Positions 1-10,983 of a stretch of 64,000 nt of DNA are shown in pieces. Origin of the DNA: Mesostigma viride (Eukaryota; Streptophyta; Mesostigmatophyceae; Mesostigmatales; Mesostigmataceae). Where the stretch lies: contig RPFO01000154.1 of assembly GCA_009746045.1 (NCBI GenBank), forward strand, positions 8,676,693 to 8,740,692, written 5' to 3'. Each line of letters opens with the position of its first letter. Within the stretch, counting starts at the first letter, position 1. The notes under the pieces were generated by a model that saw only the letters and a program-made list of their open reading frames with translations, did no database searches and was not told the DNA's origin. The position numbers and the translations under genes are program-made.

Positions 1-770
1 GCTGAGATACTTTGCGTAGGAATTTCTGAACAATTCGTAATGTTTCGAATTTGTGCCTAGGCCGCGGTGCAATTTATTCTGACCGTCGGCGCCGCGCCAG
101 GCCCAAACATACTCATGCGTTGATGCATAAATGATCTGTAGGTTGAGCTCGAGGGAAAGAACCTAAAAATACCTAGGAAGTACCTTGCTTGGGCCACGCC
201 CACATGTATGATGCATGATGTAGCATCCGATGTCTAGCATTGTCCAGCCGCCACCTGAGTCGAATCTGACGGCGGATATTGCATTAACTTTGCCTTGCGC
301 AAAGTGGCTGCTTTTCCATGTAAATTGCATGTCTCTGCTCCCTAAAATGTATCCAATGCCTTGCCACCTAGCCAGCCACATAGCTATGGCGCTAGGAAGG
401 TTTTATATGCAATAAACGAGTGGGATTAATATTTGTGCTTCCATTTGTGATTGCCAAGAAAGGCTGGGACGAAAGAATTCCTCCAATACCCTGGATGGTA
501 GGAAATTTGACATAGGGCATGGTGCATGACATTGTATGCATGGAATAAAGATTAGTTCAATTACAAATGGGTGAGTATATATCACACTTTGAACATGCAA
601 CTATAGACAACCAAGTGAGTGTCAATAGGCTATGACCTCTACGTGCATTGCATTGGTATTCATCAAGTTTGAGACATAAGCTAGAGTTTTTGAGATGCAC
701 ACCCATGGGATAAACACCTTAGAATATTTTATCCTATTTGAAAATCCACTTTTCCGGTCAAAAAAACACT
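1..770. other. No gene recognised
   Basis: AT-rich sequence with only short shadow reading frames. I see no splice-bounded coding segment, RNA gene or repeat that I can name. Confidence 0.4.
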
Positions 771-779
771 TTTTGCGCT

Positions 780-870
780 TTTGGCGTATAATACGCGTAT
801 AATACGCGTATAATACGAAATACGCAATACGCCGAGGTTTTGCCGTATTGCCGTATTGCCGTATTGGCTC
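780..870. repeat. Short TA-rich tandem repeat (GTATAATACGC / CCGTATTG type)
   Basis: Three copies of a GTATAATACGC-like 12-mer are followed by three copies of a GCCGTATT 8-mer. Very similar words recur at about 4795-4860, next to the truncated end of the gypsy-like element. The two stretches may therefore be ends of one repeat family. No coding role is seen. Confidence 0.5.
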
Positions 871-1320
871 ACACTGCATTGTATTATATTGTACATGGGC
901 AAACGGCTTGCTGTTCAAACGCGTTCGTCACATTAGAACCCATCATAAATGCGACACAATGCCCGACAAAACTGATAAGGCCAAATGGAACGCACTGTTT
1001 TCGGGCAGCGGGGCAGCGTCTGCAGCAAAAAGCAGAAACGAGACACCACAGGCGAGAAGGCAGGTGGCAAGGGCAAGCTGTCAAACCAGCAAAAATTGAG
1101 CGGCTATGGCCTTCTTGTCGTAAGGGTTGCTGCGCTCTCTGACATGGCGACATATTTCGCCGGGATCAGCAACGTTGTTGGCATTCACGTGCAAACCGTT
1201 CACCGTTATTAGACCAGTCAGTCCTGGTGACAGTGGCCATGGACGGCGGGATTACTGTTTGAGTCCGGATGCTAGGGAAGACGAGGCTAGAGAGTAAATA
1301 GCCACGATTACCGCGCATAG

Positions 1321-1539
1321 AACGCGCATGCCCTGTGCAGCACACCCAAGTTTTGGCTAGCACGGTGGGGTGCTTCACCTGCCCACAGCCGGTTTGAGGA
1401 CTTGCATCCAAGTTCCAACCCGAAATACGACTTTGATGGTGAATTCTTTAGTGCAGTTCGATCGGCCTTGTCGAGAGCTATCAAAAGACACCCTGAAGTC
1501 CTTCAGCAGGGCTGGGGGTCGCAAGCTATGGTAACGTAG
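1321..1539 (+). pseudogene. Coding-like fragment, unknown protein (possible transposase remnant)
   Basis: This 72-codon open stretch (stop TAG at 1537-1539) has no ATG at its start, but its composition looks like protein: tryptophan, aromatic and charged residues are spread through it, including a KFWLARWG segment and a YDFDGEFF segment. Just upstream, 985-1212 in another frame encodes a GKGKLSNQQ-like stretch that faintly recalls transposase sequences seen in algal and animal Mutator-like elements. Both could be pieces of one decayed transposon gene or an exon of an unknown gene. I do not recognise the family with confidence. Confidence 0.3.
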
Positions 1540-1553
1540 CGGCTTAAGTTGGG

Positions 1554-1611
1554 TTCACGCCTTAAGTTGGGTTGACCCCAAGAAACCCTCGAACCCAACT
1601 TAAGGCGTGAA
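1554..1611. repeat. Perfect 20-bp hairpin
   Basis: Positions 1554-1573 and 1592-1611 are exact reverse complements around an 18-base loop. The left arm is also partly repeated just upstream (1541-1555). The hairpin marks the left border of the GC-rich repeat block that follows. Confidence 0.75.
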
Positions 1612-1619
1612 TGCCTGTA

Positions 1620-2400
1620 CTTCGCCCCGCTGCCCGCTGCCCGCTGCCCGCAGCCCGCTGCCCGCTGCCCGCTGCCCGTTGCGCGCTGCCCGCTGCCCGC
1701 TGCCCGCTGCTGGAATAGTACGGTGCTCGCTTCGCTCGCGGAGTGGTGCACAGTACGCTGCCCGCTGCCCGCTGGAATAGTACGGTGCTCGCTTCGCTCG
1801 CGGAGTGGTGCGCAGTACGCTGCCCGCTGCCCGCTGGAATAGTACGGTGCTCGCTTCGCTCGCGGATTGGTGCGCAGTACGGTGCTCGCTCGCTTCGCTC
1901 GCTCGCGGTAGGGTGCTCGCTCGCTTCGCTCGCTCGCCGCGCGCAGCGCACAGCTCGCTGCGCTCGCCGTGCGCTGCGCGCAGGCCGCTTTCAGCGGCCG
2001 CTCGCTCGCTTCGCTCGCTCGCTGGGATTGGTGGTAAGTGATTCTAGTGTCACCCGCTGGCTTCGCCCAGCCCAAAACAGGGTCCCTTTTTTTGGCAGTA
2101 CTTCGCCCCGCTGCCTGCAGCCCGCAGCCCGCAGCCCGCTGCCCGCTGCCCGCTGCCCGCTGCCCGCTGCCCGCTGCCCGCTGCCCGCTGGAATAGTACG
2201 GTGCTCGCTTCGCTCGCGGATTGGTGCGCAGTACGCTGCCCGCTGCCCGCTGGAATAGTACGGTGCTCGCTTCGCTGGCGGATTGGTGCGCAGTACGCTG
2301 CCCGCTGGAATAGTACGGTGCTCGCTTCGCTCGCGGATTGGTGCGCAGTACGGTGCTCGCTCGCTTCGCTCGCTCGCTGGGCGCTTCGCGCGGATTGGTG
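1620..2400. repeat. GC-rich compound minisatellite
   Basis: Runs of CCGCTGC 7-mers alternate with a longer unit containing GGAATAGTACGGTGCTCG, a GCTCGCTTCGCTCG core and GGTGCGCAGTACG. The block occurs twice (about 1620-2040 and 2099-2400), each starting with a GTACTTCGCCCCGCTGCC-like lead-in and ending in a GATTGGTGGTAAGTGATTC-like sequence. Long reading frames on both strands are artefacts of the repeat. Confidence 0.8.
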
Positions 2401-2404
2401 GTAA

Positions 2405-4170
2405 GTGATTCCGGTTGTTTTGGATTGGCGGGGTACTCCGCGATGCCTTGGATAGTGCGGGATTGCGTCAGGTTGCTAAATTAGTAAATAGGATTGTCAC
2501 GGAACCAGAGTGGGCCAGACAATACAGATTCCGATCTAGAAAGTGTCCAGGCCCGGACAAAGAAGCAGGCTGCCGGCAGAATATTCTTGTTGACCAGTTC
2601 CAGGTTGACAAGTCCAGGCGCCTTTTGTAACTGCCACGGTTTCTTGGATCCTGACGACAGACCACTCGCGCTGGGTTTCTGTGCATCCTATTCTACCGTC
2701 CGATCATTCATCTACGGCCACGCATAGGACCGCGCCAGGGCGCCGCCTTTTCCATAGTTTCCCAAAAGCCACCAAAATTTCAAAAGTATCATACTTTTAT
2801 TTCGAACCTAAGATCCGACGATTCAGACTGGCGGGCCGAATATCTGACGGTCAAATCTGCGAGTGGTACCAGGCAAAAAGGAATCACAGTGATCGCAGGG
2901 AATTTGGCTGTGCACTTGTCCCACGCCGTGGACAAGCTTATAATTAGGTCTCTGCCCTTGCCTCTCGGGCAGCCATGCACCGAATATTACTTGAAGTCAT
3001 ACAGAAAACTGACTGGTACGAGAGCATGGCCGCTTTACATTTTCAACTGAAATTTTGTAGGCATGATCCTTAGGTCTTGAAAAGCTTATATCCTTGGCCA
3101 GGCAACGTTTGGACGTGCGCAGATGTGTCTCGACCTTCTGCTCGATGCGGCAACCTCGTTTCAGCAACCAGGTGGCGACCGTGCATGTGCTAACTGTTGA
3201 TAGGCGGGAAATGCCCCTACATTTGAATGCGGATAGATGTTTCACGTTATTCCTTACATTATTTATAAGCGACGAGGAAAGGCTCGCAGCTACGTCCATC
3301 AGGTGGGCATGCTGGCTCCGTCAAGAAAGGTAATATGCGGTTTTGATCTGGTACGTGCTATCCTGTTCACGTGTTCATTGTACTGTATCAAGTTGTTGGG
3401 TGGATTGTAAAATAATCGTAGACCTGTAATGGAGGTTTTCTGCTTGTCTTTTGGTTGCTTTACTGCCTCTACGCATTATTGGCTTGTGATGGTTGGGGAA
3501 TACCACTACGACATGCAGATTTTGGACCAGATTTGTCTGCTATTAGCTTATGCTTCATCGAAAGCAGTGACGTAGTGCTTGGCATTGTTTATAAATATGA
3601 TAAGTTTGATAACGCGATGTTTATTCTTGCTAAAAACATCTCGAAACAAGTGGTTTTCTGGCCAGATCTAGCCACTATTTCTTGTTTTGCTCGCCAAAGT
3701 CAGCCTTCTTCTTGTGTGCTCCTCATGCATACAAGAAACATGGAGATGCCCAGGACCTGCTTGCATGGAAGCATAGCCATCTTACTTCTTTTGCGTTTTT
3801 CATCTTTCCATTTCATTTGGCGTTGTTTTTTAGGGTATAATGCATAGGTAATCTAGCTCCTCGTGAACCCCGGTTTACACGTCCAGTGTTCCCAAGCACT
3901 GCTGAGCAGTGGCAACCCATGTATCATGTGTAATTTAGTGTCAGAAACATGTGGACTGCTTGAAATGATATCAAAATGCATGAAACAACCCCAAAAACGA
4001 TGAAATCCAGTATTCGCGTATAATTTCGTAGTAGTATAATTAAGATCACTGAGCTCCCAAGAAGACCAGCATTTGATTGAATACAATAAGTGGAGCCCTG
4101 CCACAAATGCAGCAGTTAACAGTGGCCTTAAGGTTTCTCAATCCGCACGCGGAAGCAAGAAGCCTCCAGG
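2405..4170. other. No gene recognised
   Basis: Mixed-composition sequence. The longest frame (3455-3847, plus) is 130 codons with no recognisable domain. I see no supported gene or repeat. Confidence 0.35.
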
Positions 4171-4795
4171 GTGGGAGGGAGGGGAAAGAAACAATTGCGG
4201 ATCATTGCCTGCCTAGCTTGCTTAAGGCATGGTCCGCCGACACACAAGCTGACATCATCCTAAATTAATTAACACCGGCATGCGTCACACGCCGGCCTGA
4301 ACAGTGCTGAAAACGCCACTACAAACAACGTGGCCACGCACGCCCAGGCTAGTGCGTTAACCGTACAGGTAGTTGTACAAGGTTCCCAAGACTGACAAAC
4401 ATAAAACTCGCCCATCGACCCCTTGGGCCGGTCTGAATCCACGATACCATAATTAATCACGACTCACTAAAGAACCCAAATCAGCCAAAGATTCGTTGAG
4501 CAACCAGCCGACCCTACAGGTCCCCACCTAACCTCAGCTGGTGCAACCAAACACGAACTTTTGCAAGCAAGTCGTATAAAACCTACAATTAATTTTCTCG
4601 GACCACTAGTTAATAGCCACCGACCCTTATAAACAACCGGGTCCTCCAAGGGAAATTCGGGCGAGCAGGAAACCCTTTGTACAGATCGAATTAGTCAGCC
4701 CATGTCGCAGACAGCCTTCCACATCCAGGCCAAGGCATGGCGGCCCTATCTTTCCCGCATGCGTTAATTAAACTATATTCAGAGAAAACCGATAC
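4171..4795. repeat. Dispersed repeat family R1, near-complete copy
   Basis: This noncoding stretch runs from a GAAAGAAACA start to a TATTCAGAGAAAA end. It is closely similar to 27656-27893 joined to 36951-37321, and its last part is also at 27226-27308. The copies differ by substitutions and short indels, including a TTAA present here at 4222-4225 but absent from the other copy. No open frame is conserved between copies, so it is probably a nonautonomous element or LTR-like repeat. Confidence 0.7.
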
Positions 4796-4849
4796 CGTAT
4801 TATACCGTATTATACATTATACAGACCCCGCGCGTATAACCGCGTATTG

Positions 4850-5514
4850 CGTATAATGGAACTCTGTCGTGTACGTGTCCGCCTCCTCCTCAAGGGTTTG
4901 GTGCACGTACTCCGAAAAAATGGTAGGGGGCCCGATGCGCTGCAGGTGTAAATTCCCTGAGCCGGTACCACGCGTGGCTGAGTGGCACTCGTGACCGGGA
5001 CCCCTCCCTTTCCCCGGGGGCGCGCACGTTCTCGCGCGCGGCCTCCCAGTCGGGAGATAGGTCGTCCTGGGTCGTGCGACCGGTGTGGAACAGACAGCGA
5101 CTGTGCGGCGACCCTGGGTCGCCACAAGGTGAGCCAGGCTCCTGCGCGGAGCCACATGTGGTGTGAAGTACGTCCATAGTCTCATAAAAATCGGCGTAGT
5201 CCGCCCGCCGAGAAAGGGCGTCCGGGACCACATTCTCTGCACCCTTCACGTACTGAATTTTGAAAGGGGCGAACTGAGACAAGTACTCCATCCACCGCGC
5301 CTGACGGGGCGTCAAGTTAGGTTGGGCGAGCAGGTGCGTGAGGGGCCGATGGTCCGTGTGGATGATCAGCCGGTGCATGGGATCAAGGTCCCCCTGCAGT
5401 CGCTAATGGCAACGTCAAACTGAGCCCCGAGAAGATGATGGCGCCAAGTGTGACAGCAGTAGACCACAGCAAGAAGCTCCTGCTGATGCACCGGGTAGTT
5501 ACGCTCGGCGGGGA
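4850..5514 (-). pseudogene. Ty3/gypsy pol remnant: RNase H region
   Basis: Continues the reverse transcriptase immediately to the right. Across frames the minus strand encodes a PAERNYPVH...ELLAVVY segment and then HTDHRPLTHLL...NLTPRQARW and a VVPDALSRR segment. This is the usual gypsy RNase H order. At least two frame changes are needed (near 5520 and in a G-run near 5393). Integrase and the 3' LTR are missing; similarity stops near 4850 beside the TA-rich repeat. Nonfunctional. Confidence 0.8.
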
Positions 5515-6531
5515 TCATGGTGCGCGGGAGATATACTCAACCGGCTGTAACCCCTGACCCTGGTCCTGCAGGAGGACGCCGCCAATCGCAACCTTGCTCG
5601 CGTCCGTGGCCACCACAAAGGGCCTTGACGGATCCGGGATAGCGAGCACGGGTGCTGTGGTCAAGCTGTGCTTGAGGGCCTTGAAGGCCTGCTGGCACGG
5701 TTCCGACCAGACAAAGGGAACACCCTTCTTGAGGAGGGCGTTGATGGGGGCAGCAATTGTCGCGAAGCGGGGGATAAAGCGTCGGTAGTATGATGCGATA
5801 CCCAAAGAGCTGCGCACACCCTTGACGTCGGTCGGGGTCGGCCACTGTTGGATGGAAGAAATCTTTGCGGGGTCCGTCGCGACGCCAGCGGCAGAGAGGG
5901 TGTGACCCAAAAAGGGCACGCTGCGTCCAGCGCGGACCTTGGCCTTGCGGACCGAAAGATGCTCCTCTTCCATAATGCGCAACACTGTGTCGACGTCCTC
6001 TAAGTGATCCTCGAAAGTCTTGGAGTACACGAGGATGTCGTCCAGGTACGCGAGAGCGCATGTGCGCTTGTAGGACCACGGGGGCTTCACGCCCCTGTTG
6101 GGGTCCTTGAGGTCACGGGAAACCTGCGGGAGATGCGCGGTTCCCATGACAGGGCGGAGGATGTCGTTCATGAGCATTTGGAAGCTCGCGGGGGAATTGC
6201 ACAAACCCATCGCGGCCACCCGAAACTGGTAATGCCCAAAGGGCGTGTTGAACGCCGTCTTGTGACAATCCTCCGGGGCGATGCGAAGCTGCCAGAAGCC
6301 ATCCGCACAGTCTAGGACTGTAAAGCACGTGGCTCCTTGGACGCGGTTGAAGATATCGTCGATGCGCGGAAGGGGGTATTTGGACTTGACCGTGATAGCA
6401 TTGAGCTTCCGGTAGTCCGTGACGAGCCGCCACTTGCCCCCAGGCTTAGGGACCAGTAGCACACCAGCCGAGAAGGGGCTGTTGCTAGCTAGGCTCAATG
6501 AGACCCCGCTCCAAGAGCGCCATCAAGATCT
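5515..6531 (-). pseudogene. Ty3/gypsy pol remnant: reverse transcriptase
   Basis: The open frame 6498-5515 covers most of a gypsy-type RT. It shows the NSPFSAGVLLVPK entry, WRLVTDYRKLN, a YLDDILVYS catalytic box, FLGH, a YYRRFI thumb segment and the start of RNase H (VATDAS). It would normally follow the protease, which now lies 3.9 kb away at 10395-10983. Just upstream of the NSPF motif a tandem CTAG duplication (6485-6492) shifts the frame by four. The ancestral frame continues to 6531, where a large insertion begins. Confidence 0.88.
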
Positions 6532-7669
6532 GTCACGGACGCGCGCTATGTCATCCGGGCGCCCACTATGCACAAGACCGGTGACGTGCGCAAGGAATTT
6601 GTCTTCTACGCATTTTCGACAAAGGCTAGTGACCGGGGGGGGACACTAGCACTTGCAGCATAAGAGCGGACGAAAGTGTACGTGCACGCGCGCCGGGCCA
6701 GGCACAGCTGGGCGCGCAGCACTGACTTGAGCGGACGGCAGCACAAGTGTGCAGCGTCGAGAGGATCATACGCGTGTTAGTGGACAGCTGGAGCTGAAGC
6801 TGGACTGCTGGACTTCAACAGCGCCGAGGCTATTGACAGGCCAGGTGTCTTTGTGGTGTAGAATAGCGGGTCAACGTTATGAGGACTGGACAGAAAATGG
6901 AAAAGGACAATTTGCGGTGCGGAGCCAGATCGCTGGAATGAATGCGAAATCGCTGGCAGCCCTAAAAAGGGATTTCTTCTAGAAAGGAACGATTAGACGC
7001 AATGTTTGCTGGGCCACTCACACGCAAGGTGTGAGCGTGCAGATTGTCTGAAGGATATTATGCTTCGACCTTGCTGGACGTGACTCAATGTCGGACATTC
7101 CCAGGGACAGAAATGCCGGAGCCTCTAGGAGATGAGATCGGCAACAGGGTAGCAATTTAGATTTGTCGGGATGCCTGCCTGCTTTTGTTGGCATGTGTGG
7201 TAGAAAGCCAGGACGGCAACTGGAATGCGGTTTCTATTCGCATGGTTCAGGCAGCAAGATAGTTTTGGCATTCCTGGCTGGACTGACAAGTGTGGCGTGT
7301 GTCATGCGTGTGGCATGACGAATGGTTTGGTTCATAGTCGAAGAGGACTCTCACGCAGCGTGTAGTCTCTTCGAGTCTCTCGTTAGTGGCCTTCGTGTTT
7401 CTCCCTTTCCTTGGGAGCAAGGCCGGTAGCATGTCATGGAGCGCTGCCTAACTGCGGGCTCGTGAGCATGGAGTGCATCGATATTGAGACTATCAACGTG
7501 TTGTAATTGTATTAACTTTCTCAATAAATTCCGCATGTGCGGCTTCATCATCAGACTGTGCAAAGTGTGTGTTGTGAAAACATTGTTCTATATCAGGGGA
7601 GGAAAAAGCATTAAGGTGGTCATCAGGCACGAGGGACAATTCCTTGTCCTCGGCTGAGAACTCTCCTTT

Positions 7670-8808
7670 CGTTAAAATCCAGTGTGAGATGCAGGTCACG
7701 GACATACTTGGCCGCCGACCTCATGACAGGCAATTCCGTAGCCAGCCAGGTGTAGAATAAAACCATGATGCTTTATATATTTGGAAAGCAACCAAACCAT
7801 TCACATTTAATTTCAAAAGACATCGACAAGAATACAAGTGTTGTCTAGTCGTATAATGTCGTACTTGTGCGTCACTGTCCAAATAAGGCTAAGCGGTTCT
7901 TGATAACCTAGCAGGCCTCGGGTGACGCCACACTGCTCCGCTTGGCTTACGGCTGGCAGTGTCCTTCAGCGCCCCCTATCCTGTCTACCTATCCCGCTTA
8001 CCCCAGCTATGGCTCACTGGCCAACGACGACCGGGTTCCTTCCCGAGTCTCGCCCACAATACACACATCATCTTGACGAAACCAAACAGTTATCACTTCC
8101 GTTAACCAATCTCATGACAATTACTCATTGCAACCACTCTCGGGGGCTGCTCCAGATTGTTCCACTATTAAACCCCTTGACGACAACACCAAGTTGTGAG
8201 GGAGAGTAACGAGCGAACAACGACCACCATGGCCGCTGCCGTGCTCCTAAATACCTCCAAAAATCCCGGCATCCATGCGCTGTCGCATTTGCCAGCAAGC
8301 CGCCTGACGTGCAGTTAGACTGCCAGCAAAATGCTTAGCAAGTCTGTTCGACAGCCACGTGCGAGCCAGCACACCGCACACTACGATCTGCGTATCTAAC
8401 TTTGTCCGATGGACTGAACATCATTCCGTCTGGACAATACAAAAGATTCGTAACTGCCAAATGTCACGCACCGGAATATTGCGCAAGCCACCACCAAGGC
8501 TTTGCGCCCCAAAGTCTTGTGCCTGAACCTAAGTCAGGTCACCTAAGACTGTCACTCTAGAAATTCAGGCCTTTCCGGCGCGGCGCTCCACAGGTGCCCA
8601 AGGAACAAAGCCTGCGGCCTACTGAATCGGAACCAACCAAACGTCGGTAACGATTCCGATTACGGCAACCGCGTAACTTCTTGAGTGCACGGACGTAAAT
8701 GATCACGGACGTGACAGCTGTCGCGTTTACGTGCCATTATATCCTAGCCTATCACTTGGAAGGCATATCCATAGCAATAGAGTACTCTTGTGTGTGATCC
8801 ACTATATT
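7670..8808. repeat. 1,139-bp direct repeat, copy A (LTR-like)
   Basis: Matches 9114-10252 almost base for base at a constant offset of 1,444; only a few substitutions were noticed. In the minus orientation it is preceded by a purine-rich tract (about 8809-8825, AAAAAGTGGGGGGG-like) such as precedes a 3' LTR. This suggests the pair are LTRs of a miniature nonautonomous element. The TG...CA ends and flanking target duplication could not be placed. Confidence 0.85.
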
Positions 8809-9113
8809 CCCCCCCACTTTTTAGCTCGAAAAAATGAAGAGCCAAAAAGTCAAAAAGAGGATCACATAGGGAAAAAAAAATTCCCACGACAGGACCACAC
8901 ATGCTTTTCAAATAGGCTAAGCAATAACCTCTTCAGTGCTTTTTCAAGGATAAGCATAATCCTCTTCATGGCTTTTTCAAGGATAAGCCTAATCCGCTTC
9001 ATAGCTTTTTACAGGATAAGCTTAATCCTCTTCCAAGTGCTCGACCCTGCAAGCACCTTGGGTATACCTCCGGCTCGGGCTGGCCGAACTGAACCCGCCA
9101 AGGGTTGTTCGCT
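8809..9113. repeat. Short internal region between the direct repeats
   Basis: Only 305 bp. It holds three or four copies of a roughly 36-bp unit (about 8915-9035) containing GGATAAGC.TAATCCTCTTCA and TTTTTCA words. No coding capacity. If the flanking repeats are LTRs this resembles a TRIM-type element. Confidence 0.6.
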
Positions 9114-10252
9114 CGTTAAAATCCAGTGTGAGATGCAGGTCACGGACATACTTGGCCGCCGACCTCATGACAGGCAATTCTGTAGCCAGCCAGGTGTAGA
9201 ATAAAACCATGATGCTTTATATATTTGGAAAGCAACCAAACCATTCACATTTAATTTCAAAAGACATCGACAAGAATACAAGTGTTGTCTAGTCGTATAA
9301 TGTCGTACTTGTGCGTCACTGTCCAAATAAGGCTAAGCGGTTCTTGATAACCTAGCAGGCCTCGGGTGACGCCACACTGCTCCGCTTGGCTTACGGCTGG
9401 CAGTGTCCTTCAGCGCCCCCTATCCTGTCTACCTATCCCGCTTACCCCAGCTATGGCTCACTGGCCAACGACGACCGGGTTCCTTCCCGAGTCTCGCCCA
9501 CAATACACACATCATCTTGACGAAACCAAACAGTTATCACTTCCGTTAACCAATCTCATGACAATTACTCATTGCAACCACTCTCGGGGGCTGCTCCGGA
9601 TTGTTCCACTATTAAACCCCTTGACGACAACACCAAGTTGTGAGGGAGAGTAACGAGCGAACAACGACCACCATGGCCGCTGCCGTGCTCCTAAATACCT
9701 CCAAAAATCCCGGCATCCATGCGCTGTCGCATTTGCCAGCAAGCCGCCTGACGTGCAGTTAGACTGCCAGCAAAATGCTTAGCAAGTCTGTTCGACAGCC
9801 ACGTGCGAGCCAGCACACCGCACACTACGATCTGCGTATCTAACTTTGTCCGATGGACTGAACATCATTCCGTCTGGACAATACAAAAGATTCGTAACTG
9901 CCAAATGTCACGCACCGGAATATTGCGCAAGCCACCACCAAGGCTTTGCGCCCCAAAGTCTTGTGCCTGAACCTAAGTCAGGTCACCTAAGACTGTCACT
10001 CTAGAAATTCAGGCCTTTCCGGCGCGGCGCTCCACAGGTGCCCAAGGAACAAAGCCTGCGGCCTACTGAATCGGAACCAACCAAACGTCGGTAACGATTC
10101 CGATTACGGCAACCGCGTAACTTCTTGAGTGCACGGACGTAAATGATCACGGACGTGACAGCTGTCGCGTTTACGTGCCATTATATCCTAGCCTATCACT
10201 TGGAAGGCATATCCATAGCAATAGAGTACTCTTGTGTGTGATCCACTATATT
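9114..10252. repeat. 1,139-bp direct repeat, copy B (LTR-like)
   Basis: Partner of 7670-8808. The very low divergence says the pair arose recently or is being homogenised. Contains an internal near-palindrome (about 10155-10175, GTGACAGCTGTCGCG) whose right half resembles the right terminus of the enclosing insertion with two mismatches over 17 bases. Confidence 0.85.
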
Positions 10253-10394
10253 AATCATGGGACAGGTCCTCGCCCACCCCACAGGGCATGCAGTTAAGGC
10301 AGGCACATCAGCTCAGCTCATTTGGGTTTTACCAAATTAAGCTGAGTGGCCAGCCGCCATGGTGGCGCCGGAGATTGTGGCACGCAGACGCGAC

Positions 10395-10983
10395 AGATCT
10401 TCTTCAGCTCCACCAGCAGAGCTCAACTGGACCCATGCGGTACATGGGGGAAGACGTGGGACCGTAGCCCTCCTTCACCTGGATGCGGTGGAGCACTGAC
10501 TGAGCGGTGCGGGGGAAACTCCTGCTTGCTTTCGTCAAAGAGCTTCTCCCGTCGCGCCAGAACCGCGTTATAACGCTCCGTCTCCTCGGGTGTAAACCCC
10601 ACGCCGATGTCATTAAGGAGAACCTCTATGTTGGAGAGGTCCAGACGGTACATGTAGTATTCCTTGCCTCGACGCAGCTTACTCTCCAGTGACTTGAGGC
10701 TCATGAGGATCTGCGAGGCGTTGCGGGGCTGGGTGACTTCCCGCTCGTGCGTGATGTTATGCACGTCGGGGCCCTGCACTTGGTATTCGCTGACAGGACT
10801 CCAAAAGGAACCGTCAGGGAACCACACCACGCGACGCCGAATGCTAATGTCCACATCGTGCGCGTCCAGCCAGTCGATGCCGATGATGATGTCGGCAGCT
10901 CCGAGCGGTGCCACCGTGGCTGTGAGCTCCACAGGGATGCAGTTAACGAAACTGTGGCTGAACTGTGGTTCAGCCTGCACTGA
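10395..10983 (-). pseudogene. Ty3/gypsy pol remnant: protease end and PR-RT linker
   Basis: The minus strand encodes the C-terminal half of a retropepsin (VNCIPVELT, then ADIIIGIDWLDAHDVDI), a linker, and the SVLHRIQVKEGYGP / YRMGPVEL segment that leads into gypsy RT. The linker needs a frame change near 10490. The catalytic DTG half of the protease is absent because similarity stops at about 10983. The RT of the same element resumes at 6531. Confidence 0.8.

Larger units (their letters stand above)
6532..10394. mobile_element. 3.86-kb nested insertion with AGATCT duplication
   Basis: The gypsy pol frame on the minus strand reads smoothly from the PR-RT linker (ELKK) into the RT (ILMALLERG) if this block is removed and one AGATCT is kept. 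AGATCT is present at both junctions (6526-6531 and 10395-10400), as expected of a target duplication. The block ends are loosely inverted (GTCACGGACGCG / GTCGCGTCTGCG on opposite strands). It holds two 1,139-bp direct repeats and no convincing coding sequence, so it is nonautonomous. The exact class is unclear: termini of TGT...ACA form with a 4-bp GATC duplication are also possible. Confidence 0.7.

Noticed and set aside
1503-2404. Arg/Ala-rich ORFs on both strands
   Set aside because: Artefacts of the GC-rich minisatellite.
7922-8209. 95-codon ORF present in both 1,139-bp repeats
   Set aside because: Identical only because the repeats are; composition is not protein-like and no domain is recognised.
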